From UBA11612 sp964475755 (GTDB lineage Bacteria > Pseudomonadota > Alphaproteobacteria > Rhodospirillales > Rhodospirillaceae), in contig CAYYXR010000071.1 in assembly GCA_964475755.1 (NCBI GenBank), positions 1-7,026 of the forward strand: 7,026 nucleotides of DNA, given 5' to 3'. Every line of letters starts with the position of its first letter. The stretch's first letter is position 1. Position numbers and translations under genes: made by a program. The notes under the pieces were generated by a model. It ran no database searches and was not told where the DNA came from. It saw nothing but the letters and a program-made list of their open reading frames with translations. Positions 6,308 through 7,026 of this stretch are shown here, piece by piece.

Positions 6308-6964
6308 TTACAGCCGAATAAATGGATTGACGAAACGGCTTAGGGGTCCTGTCAGTCGAAGCCGTTTGTCGTTAACTGCCAGACAGTAGCAATCCTCTCT
6401 TTCGTCCGCCACAGGCGCGTGGTCGGTTTGAGTGTCTGCGACCTCAATGTCTCCCCGCCCAAAGTGAAGACCCTGATCCGTAAACCCTCCTGCCAATACC
6501 AAGGTCAATTCCATACCTTCGTGCGTATGGCGAGGCATCGCTTTTCCGGATTTGATTTTTAGCAGGCGGGTTGTGACTCCCGGGCAATCCGTGAGAAATT
6601 CAAATTCTTCGACGGGTCCTTTTTTTTTCCAGGCCAAATCCTCCAACGGCCTCCCCAGATAGCTGCGCAACGGGTTTGGGATGCGCAAGTCAGCCTCTTC
6701 CTCCGTGGGCTGGGCAGCGGGCTCACAGATCTCAGGGGTTGCTGCATCGAGTTGGGAAAAAACCTTATCGAATACGCGTTGATCGACGTCGCCATCGCCT
6801 ATGTCCTCGAGCAGGGCGCCACCGAGTTCTTCATATTCGGCCACACGAGACCGGCACTCAGGACATACAGCCACATGAGTTGCGATGACCAGCGAGATGG
6901 GTTCGGACGCAGATCCTGCCGCGTACTCCATCAACATCTCCGGTTCGGGATGAAATTTAGCCAT
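6308..6964 (-). CDS. chrR: ChrR-type zinc anti-sigma factor (ZAS domain plus cupin)
   Basis: A 218-residue cytoplasmic anti-sigma factor. The N-terminal zinc anti-sigma domain has H5, H30, C34 and C37 (HVAVCPEC), the same spacing as the H6/H31/C35/C38 set of Rhodobacter ChrR. This domain sequesters the ECF sigma factor. The C-terminal cupin (about 105-218) keeps H146, H148, E152 and H182, matching the second metal site needed for the singlet-oxygen response. So both zinc sites look intact. The TAATG junction overlaps the sigma gene by one base, and GGAG inside rpoE lies 8 nt before the ATG, indicating translational coupling. Oddity: the codons for K113-K115 form nine consecutive A's exactly between the domains. 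Any slip there would remove the cupin. Confidence 0.93.
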   Translation of the reverse strand: MAKFHPEPEMLMEYAAGSASEPISLVIATHVAVCPECRSRVAEYEELGGALLEDIGDGDVDQRVFDKVFSQLDAATPEICEPAAQPTEEEADLRIPNPLRSYLGRPLEDLAWKKKGPVEEFEFLTDCPGVTTRLLKIKSGKAMPRHTHEGMELTLVLAGGFTDQGLHFGRGDIEVADTQTDHAPVADEREDCYCLAVNDKRLRLTGPLSRFVNPFIRL

Positions 6965-7026
6965 TAGCCTATCTCCGATAATTTAGTTCTCAATTTTTCG
7001 GTTGCGAGGCGAATTCGCGATTTAAT
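6964..7026 (-). CDS. rpoE: RpoE-like ECF sigma factor, C-terminal 20 residues (cut by window edge)
   Basis: The reverse strand from the window edge reads IKSRIRLATEKLRTKLSEIG then TAA (6966-6964). This is the end of ECF sigma region 4.2, where a (T/V)KSR-I-RLA--LR pattern is the usual C-terminal helix. The stop overlaps the chrR ATG by one base, the classic arrangement of an ECF sigma gene followed by its anti-sigma gene. By analogy it directs RNA polymerase to oxidative or singlet-oxygen stress promoters and is held inactive by the ChrR-like protein. Only the tail is visible, so subgroup assignment relies on the partner. Confidence 0.85.
   Translation of the reverse strand: MKSRIRLATEKLRTKLSEIG

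Noticed and set aside
1..7026. CRISPR arrays, insertion sequences or integrases
   Set aside because: No regularly spaced repeats, terminal inverted repeats with transposase, or recombinase motifs were seen on either strand.

Overview
The window looks like a piece of an alphaproteobacterial chromosome. The clues are an EF-Tu N-terminus with the PHCNIG signature, a tRNA-Tyr/tRNA-Gly/tuf order, an ECF sigma factor overlapping a ChrR-type zinc anti-sigma factor, and an exported DUF6134-like protein. Species cannot be named from this sequence. No integrase, transposase, CRISPR array or phage gene was seen. By eye the housekeeping left part (about 1-1480) is GC-richer than the regulatory part to its right.

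Left part, 1-1482: on the minus strand a translation operon reads tRNA-Tyr(GTA), tRNA-Gly(TCC), then the first 50 bases of tuf, which runs out of the window. Divergent from it is rlmB, a SpoU/TrmH-family rRNA 2'-O-methyltransferase with a GTG start, followed by tRNA-Thr(TGT).

Middle part, 1470-5293: three two-component genes in alternating orientation. A receiver-Hpt protein (minus) ends inside tRNA-Thr. An OmpR/PhoB-type response regulator (plus) diverges from it. A 700-residue hybrid histidine kinase (minus) converges on the regulator with a 16-bp stop-to-stop overlap. The kinase has HisKA, HATPase, a degenerate receiver, a functional-looking receiver and an Hpt domain, but no sensor domain and no membrane segment. 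Together the genes can supply every step of a cytoplasmic His-Asp-His-Asp phosphorelay, with two alternative Hpt domains; the input signal is not visible.

Right part, 5294-7026: an exported DUF6134-like protein (plus) converges on the chrR anti-sigma gene (minus), whose start overlaps the stop of an rpoE-type ECF sigma gene cut by the window edge. In studied relatives RpoE-ChrR controls the singlet-oxygen response. Upstream of the DUF6134-like gene is TGATCC-18 bp-TAAAAA, close to the promoter recognised by this sigma group, so that gene may be a local target of the sigma factor. Other notable points are an A9 tract between the two domains of chrR and a perfect 12-bp hairpin inside the 3' end of the DUF6134-like gene.
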